Positions 16,175 to 25,776 are shown, counted from the stretch's first letter. The stretch is DNA of 64,000 nt from Micromonospora halophytica (GCF_900090245.1 NZ_FMDN01000001.1:160241-224240); one strand, 5' to 3'. Translations and numbers: made by a program. Notes: a model not told the origin generated them from the sequence alone.

Positions 16175-16378
16175 TCAGAGCGGACGGATGTTCTCCGCCT
16201 GCGGGCCCTTCTGGCCCTGGGTCACCTCGAACTCGACCCGCTGGTTCTCGTCCAGGCTGCGGTAGCCGGAGGACTGGATCGCCGAGAAGTGGGCGAAGAC
16301 GTCCGCGCCGCCGCCGTCCGGGGTGATGAAGCCGAAGCCCTTGTCAGCGTTGAACCACTTGACGGTACCAATTGCCAT
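16175..16378 (-). CDS. cspA: Cold-shock protein
   Basis: A 67-residue protein with both RNA-binding motifs of the cold-shock domain: KGFGFI near residue 13 and VFAHFSAI near residue 28. It begins [10 protein letters not shown], like most actinobacterial CspA proteins, and matches the family length. These proteins bind single-stranded RNA and DNA and act as RNA chaperones. The mRNA has a long structured leader upstream, and a DEAD-box helicase gene lies downstream. Confidence 0.95.
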   Translation of the reverse strand: MAIGTVKWFNADKGFGFITPDGGGADVFAHFSAIQSSGYRSLDENQRVEFEVTQGQKGPQAENIRPL

Positions 16379-16581
16379 GTGTTTCGTCTCCTTGACGGAA
16401 CGTTCGGACCCGCACCTGTTGCGGACCGAAGGGAGCACGCCACGCGCGATTGCGCGGCATGCCTGTCGCTGCTGGTCGCCCCGCCCGGAGAACTCCGGAC
16501 ACAACAAAGAGCGCCTGGGGCCACAATCCGCCAGGCGCACACAGAGTCTCTGGAAACCAAAACTGCAACGCGGTTAACGTA
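16379..16581 (-). promoter_or_regulatory. Structured cold-shock leader and promoter region
   Basis: Some 200 bases separate the adnB stop and the cspA start. On the minus strand they contain several hairpins, for example gcgcctgg / ccaggcgc (16511-16518 with 16531-16538) and ccggag / ctccgg. An AT-rich stretch near the upstream end (16555-16585) is the likely promoter. The ribosome binding site caaggagac lies close to the start. Long structured leaders that respond to temperature are known for cspA genes; whether this one does is inference. Confidence 0.5.
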
Positions 16582-19500
16582 TCACGGATTCGGGCCCGTG
16601 CCACCCCCAACCGGGATTTCCGGCACTCCGGCGACCAACGCGGTGAGCCCGTCGGCGTCGAGCAGGTCGGTCGGACGCACGGTGACGCCCTCCCAGACGT
16701 AGTGGAAGGCGGCCCCGACCCGCTCGACCGGCACCCCGGCCAGCTCCGCCCAGGCCAGCCGGTACACGGCCAGCTGCACCGCCGCCACCTCGGCCTCCCG
16801 CCCGACCGGCTGCCGGCCGGTCTTCCAGTCGACCACGTCGTACCGGCCGCCGGGGCGGGCGAAGACGGCGTCCATCCGGCCCCGGACCACCACGCCGGCG
16901 ATCACTGTGGCGAACGGCACCTCCACCTCGACCGGCACCCGGTCGGCCCACTCGCTGGACAGGAAGCGCTCCTGCAACTCGGTCAGCGCCTCGTCCCCGA
17001 CGGCCTCCGCGTCGGCCGCGCCGGGCAGCTCGTCCACGTCGAGCAGCCGGTCCGCGCCGAAGCGCTGCTCCAGCCAGGTGTGGAAGGCGGTGCCACGGCG
17101 GGCGTACGGGTTGGGCGCGGTGGGCATCGGTCGGCGCAGCGTACGGGCCAACGCCTCCGGGTCACGGCGCAGCGCCACGAGCTGGGTCACCGAGAGGTGC
17201 CCGGGCAGCGCCACCTCGACCGCCTCGGCCTGCCGCAGCAGTTCGGCCCGCTCGGCAAGGAGCAGGTCCGCCTCCTGCCGCCAGCGCGCCACCTCCGGGT
17301 CGTCGGCCGCCGGGTCGGTGGCGTCGCCGTCGGAGCCGGCCCGTACGCCGGTCGGGTCGGTGGCGGCCGGTGTGGCCGCGCGGTCGGTGGGGAACTCGCG
17401 GCGGGCCGCGTCCGGGTCGGCGAGGAAGCGGCGCACCAGCGCGGCGGCCTCCGCCAGCGCGGGCCGGCGCGGGCCGAGCGGGTCGGCCGGCCACTCGGCC
17501 CGCAGCACCGTCTCCGCGGTCGGGTTGGCGGCGTCGCCGGCCGGCTCCGGCGTCCACGCGTCGACCAGGTGCCCGTCCACGCCGTCCAGGCAGGCGTCGT
17601 GCACCTCGCGCAGGAAGACCGACGGGCCACGGAACCGCTTGGTCCCCTCCCCCCACCAGTACCCGGAGCAGAGCAGCAGCCGGCGGGGGCGGGTCACCGC
17701 CACGTACGTCAGCCGGCGCTCCTCCCGCTCGTCGTGCGCCCGCCAGGCGTCGGTGAAGTCCGCCAGCGCCCGGGCCACCCCGCGCTGGTCCTCGACGTCG
17801 GCCAGGCCCAGCTCCGGCAGCCCGTCGGCGTCGCCCCGCAGCGGGAACGGCAGCACCCCGAGCCCGCCCAGCCAGTGGTCGGAGTTGCGCACCGGGCCCG
17901 GCCAGACGCCCCGGGTCAGCCCGGCGACCGACACCACGTCCCACTCCAGGCCCTTGGCGGCGTGCGCGGTGAGCACCTGCACCGCGCCCTCCACCACCTC
18001 CACCTCGCCGGGGGCCAGCCCACGCTCCTCGTCCTCGGCGGCGGCGAGGTAGGCCAGGAAACCGGCGAGGGTCGCCCCCGGGGTCTCCCCGCTGAACCGG
18101 GCCGCGACGTCGCCGAGGGCGTCCAGGTGGCCCCGGGCCAGGCCGGCGTCGCCGGCGCCGTCCCGGCCGGCCCGCACGGCCACCTCCACGTCCAGGCCGA
18201 TGGTCCGTTCGATGTCCGCGATCAGCTCCGGCAGCGTCTGGTCCAGCCGGTAACGCAGCAGCGCCAGCTCCATCGCGTACGACCGCAGCCGCGCGTAGCC
18301 CTCCGCCGAGTACGCCTGCGCCGGCCCCAGGTCGGCCAGGGCCTCGACCAGGGTCGCCTCGTCCAGCACGTCCACCACGATCTCCGGCCCGTCGTCGCCG
18401 GTCAGCTCCCGCCGCGCCCGCCCGATGGCCCGGGCCCGCCGGTGCAGGGCGACCAGGTCGCGCGGCCCGATCCGCCAGCGTGCGCCGGTGAGCAGCCGCA
18501 GCAGCGCCGCACCGTCGGTCGGGTCGGCCAGCACCCGCAGGGTGCAGACCACGTCGCGGACCTCGGGGGTGTCGAGCAGGCCACCCAGGCCGACCACCTC
18601 GACCGGCAGGCCCCGGGCGCGCAGCGCCGCCTCGATCGCCGGGATCTGGCTGCGCAGCCGGACCAGCACCGCGGTGGTGGGGCGACGCGGCACCGGGATG
18701 TGCTCGGGCAGCGCGTCGGGCATCCCGGCCGCACCCCGCCAGGCGGCCAGCACGCTGTCGGCGATCCAGTCGGCCTCGTCGACGTACGTGTGCAGCAGCG
18801 CGCAGTGCACGGTGCCGGCGGCCTGGCCGCGCGGACTGCGGTGCGGGATCGGATCCTTGACGCTCATCGCCGCGTGCAGCTCCGGCACCCGGGCGCCCGC
18901 GGCGCGCAGTGGGACCGAGAGCGCGTTGGCCACGCCGAGGATCTCCGGCCGGTTGCGCCAGCTCGTGGTGAGGCTGAGCACCTCGGCCGGGGTGCCGTCG
19001 GCGCGGGCGAACTCGGTCGGGAAGCGCTCCAGGGTGCCGGCGCTGGCCCCGCGCCAGCCGTAGATGGACTGGCAGGGGTCGCCGACCGCGGTGACCGGGT
19101 GGCCGCCGCCGAAGAGCGCGTTGAGGAGCACCACCTGGGCGTGGCTGGTGTCCTGGTACTCGTCGAGCAGCACCACCCGGAACCGCTCCCGCTCGATGAC
19201 ACCCACGCCGGGATGCTCGCGGGCCACCCGCGCGGCCCGGGCGAGCTGGTCGGCGAAGTCCATCGCCTCGAAGTCGTCCTTGCGCCGGGCGTACGCGCGC
19301 ACCAGCGGCAGCAGCTTCAGCCGGGTCCGCTGGAGCTGCAACGCCCTGCGCACGTCGGCGTAGACCCGGCCGGGGCGGGACTGCACGTCGGCGAAGAAGC
19401 GACCCGTCCAGGCGGCCAGGTCGTCCGGGTCGACCAGGTGCTCGTCCAGCTCCCCGGCGAGCGCCAGCACGGCGTCGGTGATGGTGCTCGGCATCCGGTC

Positions 19501-20040
19501 GACGTCGGTCATGTCGCCGTCGTAGTTGCGCACCAGCAGGTCGACCAGTTGCCAGCGGGACGCCTCGGTGAGCAGCCGGGTGGTCGGCTCGTAGCCGGCG
19601 CGCAGCCCGTGCTCGGTGACGATCCGGCCCGCGTACGAGTGGTAGGTGGAGACGGTGGGCTCGCCGGCGAGCGGGTCGTCCAGTGGGTCGCGACCACGCC
19701 GGCCCAGCCGCCGGACGAGTTGGTCGAGCCGGGTACGCACCCGGTGCGCCAGCTCGCCGGCAGCCTTGCGGGTGAAGGTGAGGCCGAGGATCTGCTCCGG
19801 CCGGACGTACGAGTTGGCGACCAGCCAGACCACCCGGGCGGCCATCGTCTCCGTCTTGCCCGAGCCCGCGCCCGCCACCACCAGCAGCGGCTCCACCGGG
19901 GCGGAGATGATCGCCGCCTGCTCCGGGGTCGGGGCCGGCAGCCGCAGCAGCTTCGCCAGCTCGACCGGCGTGTAGCGGGGCCCGGAGTCCGGCGTGCGGG
20001 GCACCGGGGCGGTGGTGCCGAAGAGGGCGGGCTGGGTCAT
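16582..20040 (-). CDS. adnB: AdnB-like helicase-nuclease
   Basis: A protein of about 1152 residues. The N-terminal half is a UvrD-family motor with Walker A VVAGAGSGKTE near residue 50 and VLLDEYQDTSHAQ near residue 290. The C-terminal part is a RecB-type nuclease domain with GRMDAVF and YDVVDWKTGR near residue 1070, the PD-(D/E)XK signature. It pairs with the upstream gene to form an AdnAB-type complex, the actinobacterial helicase-nuclease that resects double-strand breaks. ATG 20040 begins just before the conserved motor; the upstream frame overlaps a spacer. It lies 103 bases downstream of adnA. Confidence 0.9.
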   Translation of the reverse strand: MTQPALFGTTAPVPRTPDSGPRYTPVELAKLLRLPAPTPEQAAIISAPVEPLLVVAGAGSGKTETMAARVVWLVANSYVRPEQILGLTFTRKAAGELAHRVRTRLDQLVRRLGRRGRDPLDDPLAGEPTVSTYHSYAGRIVTEHGLRAGYEPTTRLLTEASRWQLVDLLVRNYDGDMTDVDRMPSTITDAVLALAGELDEHLVDPDDLAAWTGRFFADVQSRPGRVYADVRRALQLQRTRLKLLPLVRAYARRKDDFEAMDFADQLARAARVAREHPGVGVIERERFRVVLLDEYQDTSHAQVVLLNALFGGGHPVTAVGDPCQSIYGWRGASAGTLERFPTEFARADGTPAEVLSLTTSWRNRPEILGVANALSVPLRAAGARVPELHAAMSVKDPIPHRSPRGQAAGTVHCALLHTYVDEADWIADSVLAAWRGAAGMPDALPEHIPVPRRPTTAVLVRLRSQIPAIEAALRARGLPVEVVGLGGLLDTPEVRDVVCTLRVLADPTDGAALLRLLTGARWRIGPRDLVALHRRARAIGRARRELTGDDGPEIVVDVLDEATLVEALADLGPAQAYSAEGYARLRSYAMELALLRYRLDQTLPELIADIERTIGLDVEVAVRAGRDGAGDAGLARGHLDALGDVAARFSGETPGATLAGFLAYLAAAEDEERGLAPGEVEVVEGAVQVLTAHAAKGLEWDVVSVAGLTRGVWPGPVRNSDHWLGGLGVLPFPLRGDADGLPELGLADVEDQRGVARALADFTDAWRAHDEREERRLTYVAVTRPRRLLLCSGYWWGEGTKRFRGPSVFLREVHDACLDGVDGHLVDAWTPEPAGDAANPTAETVLRAEWPADPLGPRRPALAEAAALVRRFLADPDAARREFPTDRAATPAATDPTGVRAGSDGDATDPAADDPEVARWRQEADLLLAERAELLRQAEAVEVALPGHLSVTQLVALRRDPEALARTLRRPMPTAPNPYARRGTAFHTWLEQRFGADRLLDVDELPGAADAEAVGDEALTELQERFLSSEWADRVPVEVEVPFATVIAGVVVRGRMDAVFARPGGRYDVVDWKTGRQPVGREAEVAAVQLAVYRLAWAELAGVPVERVGAAFHYVWEGVTVRPTDLLDADGLTALVAGVPEIPVGGGTGPNP

Positions 20041-20143
20041 CGCGCCGTCCTCTTCGGCGGCCGTGTGACGCGCTGCCGACCGCAGGCGCCCGCGGTGCGG
20101 CGGCCGTCGCCGAGAGCAGCGGCGGGCGGCTCGGTGCTCACGC

Positions 20144-23100
20144 TCACGGCAGCTCCGGGGGACGGACGGTCGGCGGCTCGACGACCTGGCGGCCCTGGCC
20201 AGAGACCGGGCAGCTGGTCCGTACCGGGCAGACCCGGCACTTCGAGTTGGCGACCGCGGCGAAGGTGGCGGCGGCCATCGTATCGGCGGTGCGCCGGACC
20301 AGGGCGGTGGCCCAGCCGGCCTCGGGGCCCTGCCCGGCGGCGGCCTGGGTCTGTTCCTTCGCCTCCTTCGCCCCGGTGCCGAGCTGCACCAGCGCCGCAC
20401 CACCCGCCTCGCCGCCGAACTCGGCGAACGCGCCCGCCTCGACCGCCGCCTGGTACGCCCCGAGCTGCGGGTGCTCGGCCACCTCCCGCTCGGTGACCGC
20501 GGTGGACTTGCCGGTCTTCAGGTCGATCACCACGAGCCGGCCCTCGGCGTCCACCTCCAGCCGGTCCACCCGGCCGGTCAGCTCGACCGGGCGGCTCGGG
20601 TCGTCGAGCCGTACCGCGAACTCGTGCTCGATGGCGAGCAGCCGGCGCGGGTTGCCCGCCAGCCAGCGGAGGAGCTTGTCCACCATGGCCTCGGCGCGTT
20701 CCCGCTCCGGGCCGACCATCCAGCGGGCGGCCAGTTCGATCGCGTCGAAGCGGGCGGCCACGTACTCCAGCAGGGCGGTGCGGTCGGCGCTGGCGTCCTC
20801 GGCGAGCATCGCGGCGGCGTGCACCAGGTTGCCCACGCCCTGCGCGGCGCTGGCCGGGCCGCTGCCGCCGTGCCGTTCCAGCAGCCAGCGCAGGCTGCAC
20901 CGCAGCGCGCTCTCCATCGCCGACGGGGTGACCCGGACCGGTTCGCCCTCGTCGACCAGTGGCCGGTCGTCGGAGAGGCCGCGCAACCCCCACCAGTCGT
21001 CGGGGTGCGCCCCGGGGATGCCGGCGGCGGCGAGACGGGCCAGCTCGGCCGCCGCCGCGCGCCGCCGGGTGACCGACGCCGCCGGGTCGGTGACGGCGGT
21101 ACGCAGCTCCGCCACCAGCGCCGACAGGGTGAGCGCCCGGGGCGGGCGCCCGACGGGCAACTCCCGGGGCCGGTCGTCGTCCGCGTCGTCGGCGGTCCGG
21201 ACGGTCGCGCCGGTCGTGGACGGGCCGGAGCCCGGCGGCGTCGGGCCGCCCGGCCCGGGCGCGATGGGGCCGGACGGGCCCAGCTCGTGCAGGAAGCGGC
21301 TGGGCTGTTCCTCGTGGTCGTCGCCGCCGACCGCCGCCGAGGCGACGGCGGTGACCAGCAGCCGCCGACGGGCCCGGGTCACCGCGACGTGGAACAGCCG
21401 CCGCTCCTCGTCCAGCAGGGCGGAGGTCTGGCCGACCAGGCTGGCCCGCACGCCCGCGCCGTCGGCCCGGCCGGCGAGCACGTCGACCAGACGCTCCGAG
21501 CCGAGCAGGCTGCCCCGCAACCGCAGGTCGGGCCAGACGCCCTCCTGCACCCCGGCCACCGCGACCAGGTCCCACTCCAGGCCTTTCGCCGCGTGCGCGG
21601 TGAGCAGCCGGACCGCCTCGCCGCGGTCGGCGCTGGCGGCCAGGGTGTCGGCGGGCAGATCCTGGCCGAGCACGTGGTCGAGGAAGACCTCGGTCCGCGC
21701 GCCGGGGAGCCGGTCGGTGAACCGGGCCGCCGCGTCGAAGAGCACCAGCACGGCGTCCAGGTCGCGGTCGGCGGCCTCGGCCCGCCAACGCTGCGCGGTC
21801 TCGTGTTCGCCGGTGGCGGCCCGGCCCCGGTTGATCACGCCGGCCCAGCGTTCGGCCAGCCCGCTGGCCTGCCACACGGCCCAGAGCACGTCCTCGGCGG
21901 TGGCACCCGCGGTGGCCGCCGCCCGACGCGCGGTGTCGAGCAGTTCGGCCACCGTACGGGCGGGCTCGACCCAGCGCCGGTCGATGCCGGCCAGCTCGGC
22001 CGGGTCGCGCAGCGCCTCGACGATCAGCTCGCCGGAGGGGCGGCGGTCGCCCCTGGCCAGGGCGAGGGCGCGCAGCCCCTGACGCAGCCGCCGCTCGGCC
22101 AGCGGGTCGGCCCCGCCCAGCGGGGAGTGCAGCAGGGCGACCGCCGCCTCCTCGTCCAGCCGCGTCGGTTCCAGGGCGCAGCGCAGCAGGAGCAGCAGCG
22201 GGGCGACCGCCGGTTGCAGGTGCAGCGGCAGGTCCTCACCGTGCACCACGGTCGGCACCCCGGCGGTGTGCAGGGCGCGGCGCAACGAGGGCAGGTGCAG
22301 GTGGGTGGAGCGGACCAGCACCGCCATCCGCGACCAGGGCACGCCGTCGAGCAGGTGCGCGGAACGCAGCGCGTGGGCCAGCCAGGCCGCCTCGCTGGTG
22401 GCGGAACGGAAGGTGCGTACCTCGACGGTGCCGGGCGGGACGTCGGGCAGCGGGCGCAGCCGCCGGTGCGCCGACGGGCCGCGCAGCCGCCGGGCCAACC
22501 GCCCGGCCGCCCCGAGCAGCACCGCACCGGCCCGGTACGACGTGGTCAGCGTGACCTGGGCCGCCGGTGCCCCGGAGGCGGTGCGGAACCGGTGCGGGAA
22601 GCCGCTCACCACGGCCGGGTCGGCGCCCCGGAAGGCGTACGTGGAGGAGTCGGGGTCGGCGAAGGCGACCAGGGACTTGCCGCCGCCGGCGATGACGGCG
22701 AGCAGCTCCTGCTGGGCGGGGTCGGTGTCGGCCAGCTCGTCGACGTAGACGTGGGCCAGCCGGCGGCGCTCGGCGTCCAGCAGGCCGGGGTCGTCGAGCA
22801 ACATGCCGGTGGCGGCCCGGACCAGCTCGGCCGGGTCGTAGGCGACCGAGCCCCGGTTGCTGACGTCGCGCAGCGCGAGGACGGCGACGTACTCCCGGAG
22901 GAAGCGCGCGGCGGCCGGCCAGTCGGCGCGGCCCAGCTTCTCCCCCAGCCGGGCCAGCTCGACCGGGCCGACCCCGCGCTCGGCGGCGCGCATCAGCAGG
23001 TCGCGGAGCTGGCCGGCGAAGGCCCGGGTACGCAGGGCGGGGCGCAGGTCCTCCGGCCAGCCGACCGGGTCGTCGCCGGACTCCTCGCCGACCACGTCGA

Positions 23101-23731
23101 GCAGCTCGCGGATGATCAGATCCTGTTCGGGCCCGGTGAGCAACCGGGGAGACGGCTCGCCGCGCTCGGCCGCGGCCCGGCGCAGCAGCCCGAAGGCGTA
23201 CGCCGGGAAGGTGCGCACCAGCGGCTCGCGCAGCACCCGGTGCCCGTCGGCGGCGATCCGCGCCTCGATCCGCTGCCGCAGGTCGGTGGCCTGCCGGCGG
23301 GCGAAGGTGAGCACCAGGACGCGCTCCGGGTCGACGCCCTCGGCCACCCGGGTGGCGACCGCCTCGACCAGGGTGCGGGACTTGCCGGTGCCCGGCCCGC
23401 CGACGACCAGCATCGGCCCGTCGGTGTGCGCGACGACCTCGGCCTGGAGCGGATCGGTCAGCCGTCCCAGGGGGTGCGCGGCAGCGCCCGGCGGCTGGCC
23501 GGCAGGGCCCGTCGGGTGCGCGGCAGCGCCCGCCGACCCTCCGGACCGCGGCTCCCCCTCGGCGCCCGCGCCGGCCCGACCGGGCCCCTCGGTCGGCCCG
23601 CCCGGCCGACGGTCCCCCCGAACCGTCGCGGCGGACCGCCCGTCACCCGGGACCGGTCCGGCAGGCCGGCGCACCAGCCGGTACCCCTGCACCCCCACAT
23701 CCCACCACGCCGGTACGACAGCCGGGCGCAC
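20144..23731 (-). CDS. adnA: AdnA-like helicase-nuclease
   Basis: A protein of roughly 1195 residues with a UvrD-type motor (Walker A VVGGPGTGKSRT) and a C-terminal nuclease domain with LVVIDLKTGKST. Cysteines flank the nuclease: ALRCSLRW well before it and CRVCPVRTSCP near the end, the pattern of an AddB-type iron-sulfur cluster. With adnB it would form the end-resection machine of actinobacteria. The start is uncertain: GTG 23731 is the first in-frame start that avoids overlap with the upstream gene, but the next 100 residues are low-complexity glycine- and proline-rich and may be partly untranslated. Confidence 0.87.
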   Translation of the reverse strand: MRPAVVPAWWDVGVQGYRLVRRPAGPVPGDGRSAATVRGDRRPGGPTEGPGRAGAGAEGEPRSGGSAGAAAHPTGPAGQPPGAAAHPLGRLTDPLQAEVVAHTDGPMLVVGGPGTGKSRTLVEAVATRVAEGVDPERVLVLTFARRQATDLRQRIEARIAADGHRVLREPLVRTFPAYAFGLLRRAAAERGEPSPRLLTGPEQDLIIRELLDVVGEESGDDPVGWPEDLRPALRTRAFAGQLRDLLMRAAERGVGPVELARLGEKLGRADWPAAARFLREYVAVLALRDVSNRGSVAYDPAELVRAATGMLLDDPGLLDAERRRLAHVYVDELADTDPAQQELLAVIAGGGKSLVAFADPDSSTYAFRGADPAVVSGFPHRFRTASGAPAAQVTLTTSYRAGAVLLGAAGRLARRLRGPSAHRRLRPLPDVPPGTVEVRTFRSATSEAAWLAHALRSAHLLDGVPWSRMAVLVRSTHLHLPSLRRALHTAGVPTVVHGEDLPLHLQPAVAPLLLLLRCALEPTRLDEEAAVALLHSPLGGADPLAERRLRQGLRALALARGDRRPSGELIVEALRDPAELAGIDRRWVEPARTVAELLDTARRAAATAGATAEDVLWAVWQASGLAERWAGVINRGRAATGEHETAQRWRAEAADRDLDAVLVLFDAAARFTDRLPGARTEVFLDHVLGQDLPADTLAASADRGEAVRLLTAHAAKGLEWDLVAVAGVQEGVWPDLRLRGSLLGSERLVDVLAGRADGAGVRASLVGQTSALLDEERRLFHVAVTRARRRLLVTAVASAAVGGDDHEEQPSRFLHELGPSGPIAPGPGGPTPPGSGPSTTGATVRTADDADDDRPRELPVGRPPRALTLSALVAELRTAVTDPAASVTRRRAAAAELARLAAAGIPGAHPDDWWGLRGLSDDRPLVDEGEPVRVTPSAMESALRCSLRWLLERHGGSGPASAAQGVGNLVHAAAMLAEDASADRTALLEYVAARFDAIELAARWMVGPERERAEAMVDKLLRWLAGNPRRLLAIEHEFAVRLDDPSRPVELTGRVDRLEVDAEGRLVVIDLKTGKSTAVTEREVAEHPQLGAYQAAVEAGAFAEFGGEAGGAALVQLGTGAKEAKEQTQAAAGQGPEAGWATALVRRTADTMAAATFAAVANSKCRVCPVRTSCPVSGQGRQVVEPPTVRPPELP

Positions 23732-23808
23732 CCCACCCCGCCGCTCGGGCGAGCACGGGACCGGCGCCCTCCACCGGCTCCACGTCCGACACTGCCGGAC
23801 GGGTCCGG

Positions 23809-24354
23809 TCAGGTCAGCCGGGACTCGATGGTGTCGAGGGCCTCGGGGACCGTCCGGGCGACCGCGAGCAGGTCGAGGCCGGCCGGTTTGAGGAAGGTCT
23901 GGTCGGCCAGGGCGGCCAGCCAGTCGAGCATCGGGCGGTAGAAGCCGTCGGTGTCGACCAGCACCATCGGCTTGGCGTGCAGCGCCAACGTGGCGGTGGT
24001 CCACACCTCGAACAGCTCGTCCAGCGTGCCGAGCCCGCCCGGCAGGGTGAGGAACGCGTCCGACTTCTCGATCATCAGAGTTTTGCGGTCGGCCATGCTC
24101 TCGGTGACCAGCAGCTCGTCCGAGGCCAGGTCGGCGACCTCCAGGTCGACCAGGGACTGCGGGATCACCCCGAGCGTCCGCCCGCCCGCCGCCCGCGCGC
24201 CGTCGGCCAGCGCGCCCATCATCCCGACGCAGCCACCGCCGCTGACCAGGGTGTGTCCGCGCCGGGCGAGCTGCGCGCCCGTCTCGGCCGCCAGCTCCAG
24301 CCAGCGCTGGTCGAGGGTACGGGAGGACGCACAGAAGACGCAGATCGCGGCCAC
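23809..24354 (-). CDS. LOG-family phosphoribohydrolase
   Basis: A 181-residue Rossmann-fold protein with the LOG signature: LVSGGGCVGMMGALA for nucleotide binding, then LPGGLGTLDELFE (PGGxGTxxE). LOG proteins release free cytokinin-type bases or AMP-derived bases from nucleoside monophosphates; in bacteria many act as general nucleotide 5'-monophosphate phosphoribohydrolases. It starts with GTG, four bases after the stop of a second LOG protein, so the two are co-transcribed. It resembles the short LOG type (M. tuberculosis Rv1205). Confidence 0.88.
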   Translation of the reverse strand: MAAICVFCASSRTLDQRWLELAAETGAQLARRGHTLVSGGGCVGMMGALADGARAAGGRTLGVIPQSLVDLEVADLASDELLVTESMADRKTLMIEKSDAFLTLPGGLGTLDELFEVWTTATLALHAKPMVLVDTDGFYRPMLDWLAALADQTFLKPAGLDLLAVARTVPEALDTIESRLT

Positions 24355-24358
24355 CCGG

Positions 24359-25237
24359 TCAGCCCTCCCGCCCGTCCCCGGCGGCCCGGTCCGGCCGGCC
24401 GGCCGACGCCCGCCGCGCGGCGCGCTGGTCGGCGGCGGCCACCGCGACGGCCTCCTCGCGGACCGCCTCCTGCTCGGCGGAGAGGGCGGCCTCGGCCTCC
24501 ACGATGTGCCGGACGGCGGCGGCGACGTCGTCGGTGAGGCAGATCAGCTCCAGGTCGATCGCCCCGATCTTGCCCTCGACGGCCATCGTGTCGCGCAACC
24601 AGTCGATCAGCCCACTCCAGTACGCCGTGCCCATGAGCACCACCGGGAAGCGGGTGACCTTGCCGGTCTGCACCAGGGTGAGCGCCTCGAAGAGCTCGTC
24701 CATCGTGCCGAAGCCCCCCGGCAGCACGACGAAGGCCTGGGCGTACTTGACGAACATGGTCTTGCGGGCGAAGAAGTAGCGGAAGTCGATGGCCAGGTCG
24801 ACCCAGTCGTTGAGCCCCTGCTCGAAGGGAAGCTCGATGCCGAGCCCGACGGAGAGTCCACCGGCCTCGCTGGCTCCCCGGTTGGCCGCCTCCATCACGC
24901 CCGGCCCGCCGCCGGTGATCACGGCGTACCCGGCCCGGGTCAGCGCGGCGCCCAGTTCCTCGGCCATCCGGCACTCGGGGCTCTCCGGCTTGCTGCGCGC
25001 GGATCCGAAGACGCTGACCGCGGGCGGCAGGTCGGCCAGGGTGTCGAATCCCTCGACGAACTCGGAGAGGATCCGCAGCGCCCGCCAGGCGTCCTTGGTC
25101 TTCCAGTCGCTGCGGCTGCGCGAGTCGAGCAGTCGCTGGTCGGCGGTGCTGGTCGGGATCGCGCCACGGCGCAGGGTGACCGCGCCCCGGTGCCGCTCCG
25201 GATCGCGGCCCGGCTGCCGCCCCTTGCTCTCACTCAT
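24359..25237 (-). CDS. Second, longer LOG-family protein
   Basis: A 292-residue member of the same fold with VITGGGPGVMEAANRG and LPGGFGTMDELFEAL. It carries an N-terminal extension of about 60 residues and a C-terminal charged tail of about 45 residues, which the shorter neighbour lacks. Sequence details (FFARKTMFVKYAQAF) place it in the TIGR00730 longer group rather than as a recent duplicate. It is the first gene of the pair. The enzymatic substrate is unknown. A short gene is divergent upstream. Confidence 0.88.
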   Translation of the reverse strand: MSESKGRQPGRDPERHRGAVTLRRGAIPTSTADQRLLDSRSRSDWKTKDAWRALRILSEFVEGFDTLADLPPAVSVFGSARSKPESPECRMAEELGAALTRAGYAVITGGGPGVMEAANRGASEAGGLSVGLGIELPFEQGLNDWVDLAIDFRYFFARKTMFVKYAQAFVVLPGGFGTMDELFEALTLVQTGKVTRFPVVLMGTAYWSGLIDWLRDTMAVEGKIGAIDLELICLTDDVAAAVRHIVEAEAALSAEQEAVREEAVAVAAADQRAARRASAGRPDRAAGDGREG

Positions 25238-25393
25238 GGGAGCAACCGTAGTTCAGCGGCACCTCCGGAGTGAGTGGGGCGACGACCCGGCGAAAAAGTT
25301 CGCGATCTTGGGCAACTAATTCGCTCGCCCGTACGTCTTACTATTCACATACCGGGTATGCCCCGGCACGCGCCTTCGGGGGAGGAGCACAGC

Positions 25394-25555
25394 GTGATCA
25401 GCAACAACGAGCGGATGCGGATCCGCCGGCAGATGCAGCGGCGCATCCGCGACGTGGTTGCCGAGCGCCGCCGCGCCCGGCAACTGGAGTCCCCGGCGGA
25501 ACCCGCCGCCGAGTCCACCGAGCCCACCGACGACTCTCTGCTCACCAGCGTCTGA
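25394..25555 (+). CDS. Small arginine-rich protein
   Basis: A 53-residue protein with a basic helical N-terminal half (NNERMRIRRQMQRRIRDVV) and an acidic, serine- and threonine-rich tail ending LLTSV. GTG 25394 follows a strong gggggaggag ribosome binding site. No known domain; the charge pattern suggests nucleic-acid or membrane-surface contact. The upstream 120 bases contain an AT-richer stretch (cttactattcac, 25337-25348) suited to a promoter. Confidence 0.6.
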   Translation: MISNNERMRIRRQMQRRIRDVVAERRRARQLESPAEPAAESTEPTDDSLLTSV

Positions 25556-25658
25556 CCCGGACGCACCGTCTTCCGGCCGGTCCCCGGCCACCCGCGAGGC
25601 CCCGCACGGTCCCACGACCGCCGGGGCCTCACCCCGTCCCACCCCACGCCGCCCCCCC

Positions 25659-25702
25659 CACGCCCACGCCCACGCGCACGCCCACGCGCACGCGCACGCC
25701 CA
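25659..25702. repeat. Simple 6-bp tandem repeat
   Basis: About seven copies of a cacgcc/cacgcg hexamer lie directly before the palindromic repeat. It is a simple-sequence tract that could vary in copy number by slippage. Confidence 0.7.
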
Positions 25703-25776
25703 CGCGATCTTGCAGTTCGGGCCGCGACAAAGGGTGCATCACGCCCGAAATCGGCGGCCCTAAGTGCAAGATCGCG
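25703..25776. repeat. Long imperfect palindrome (family B)
   Basis: A 12-bp perfect outer arm (cgcgatcttgca, 25703-25714, with 25765-25776) continues inward with about ten more pairs and two mismatches. The loop contains gacaaagggtgcatcacgcc. The arm resembles the palindrome at 6961-7021, suggesting one repeat family. It lies between two convergent genes, followed by a G-rich tract of gggcggga-type repeats (25776-25825). Confidence 0.65.

Noticed and set aside
16450..20496. Plus-strand frame over 1300 codons antisense to adnB
   Set aside because: A shadow frame of high GC content; composition is repetitive in glycine, arginine and proline, while the opposite strand has clear helicase and nuclease motifs.
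25659..25702. Hexamer tract considered as a CRISPR or telomere-like repeat
   Set aside because: Units are only six bases and contiguous, with no spacers; no cas genes are present.
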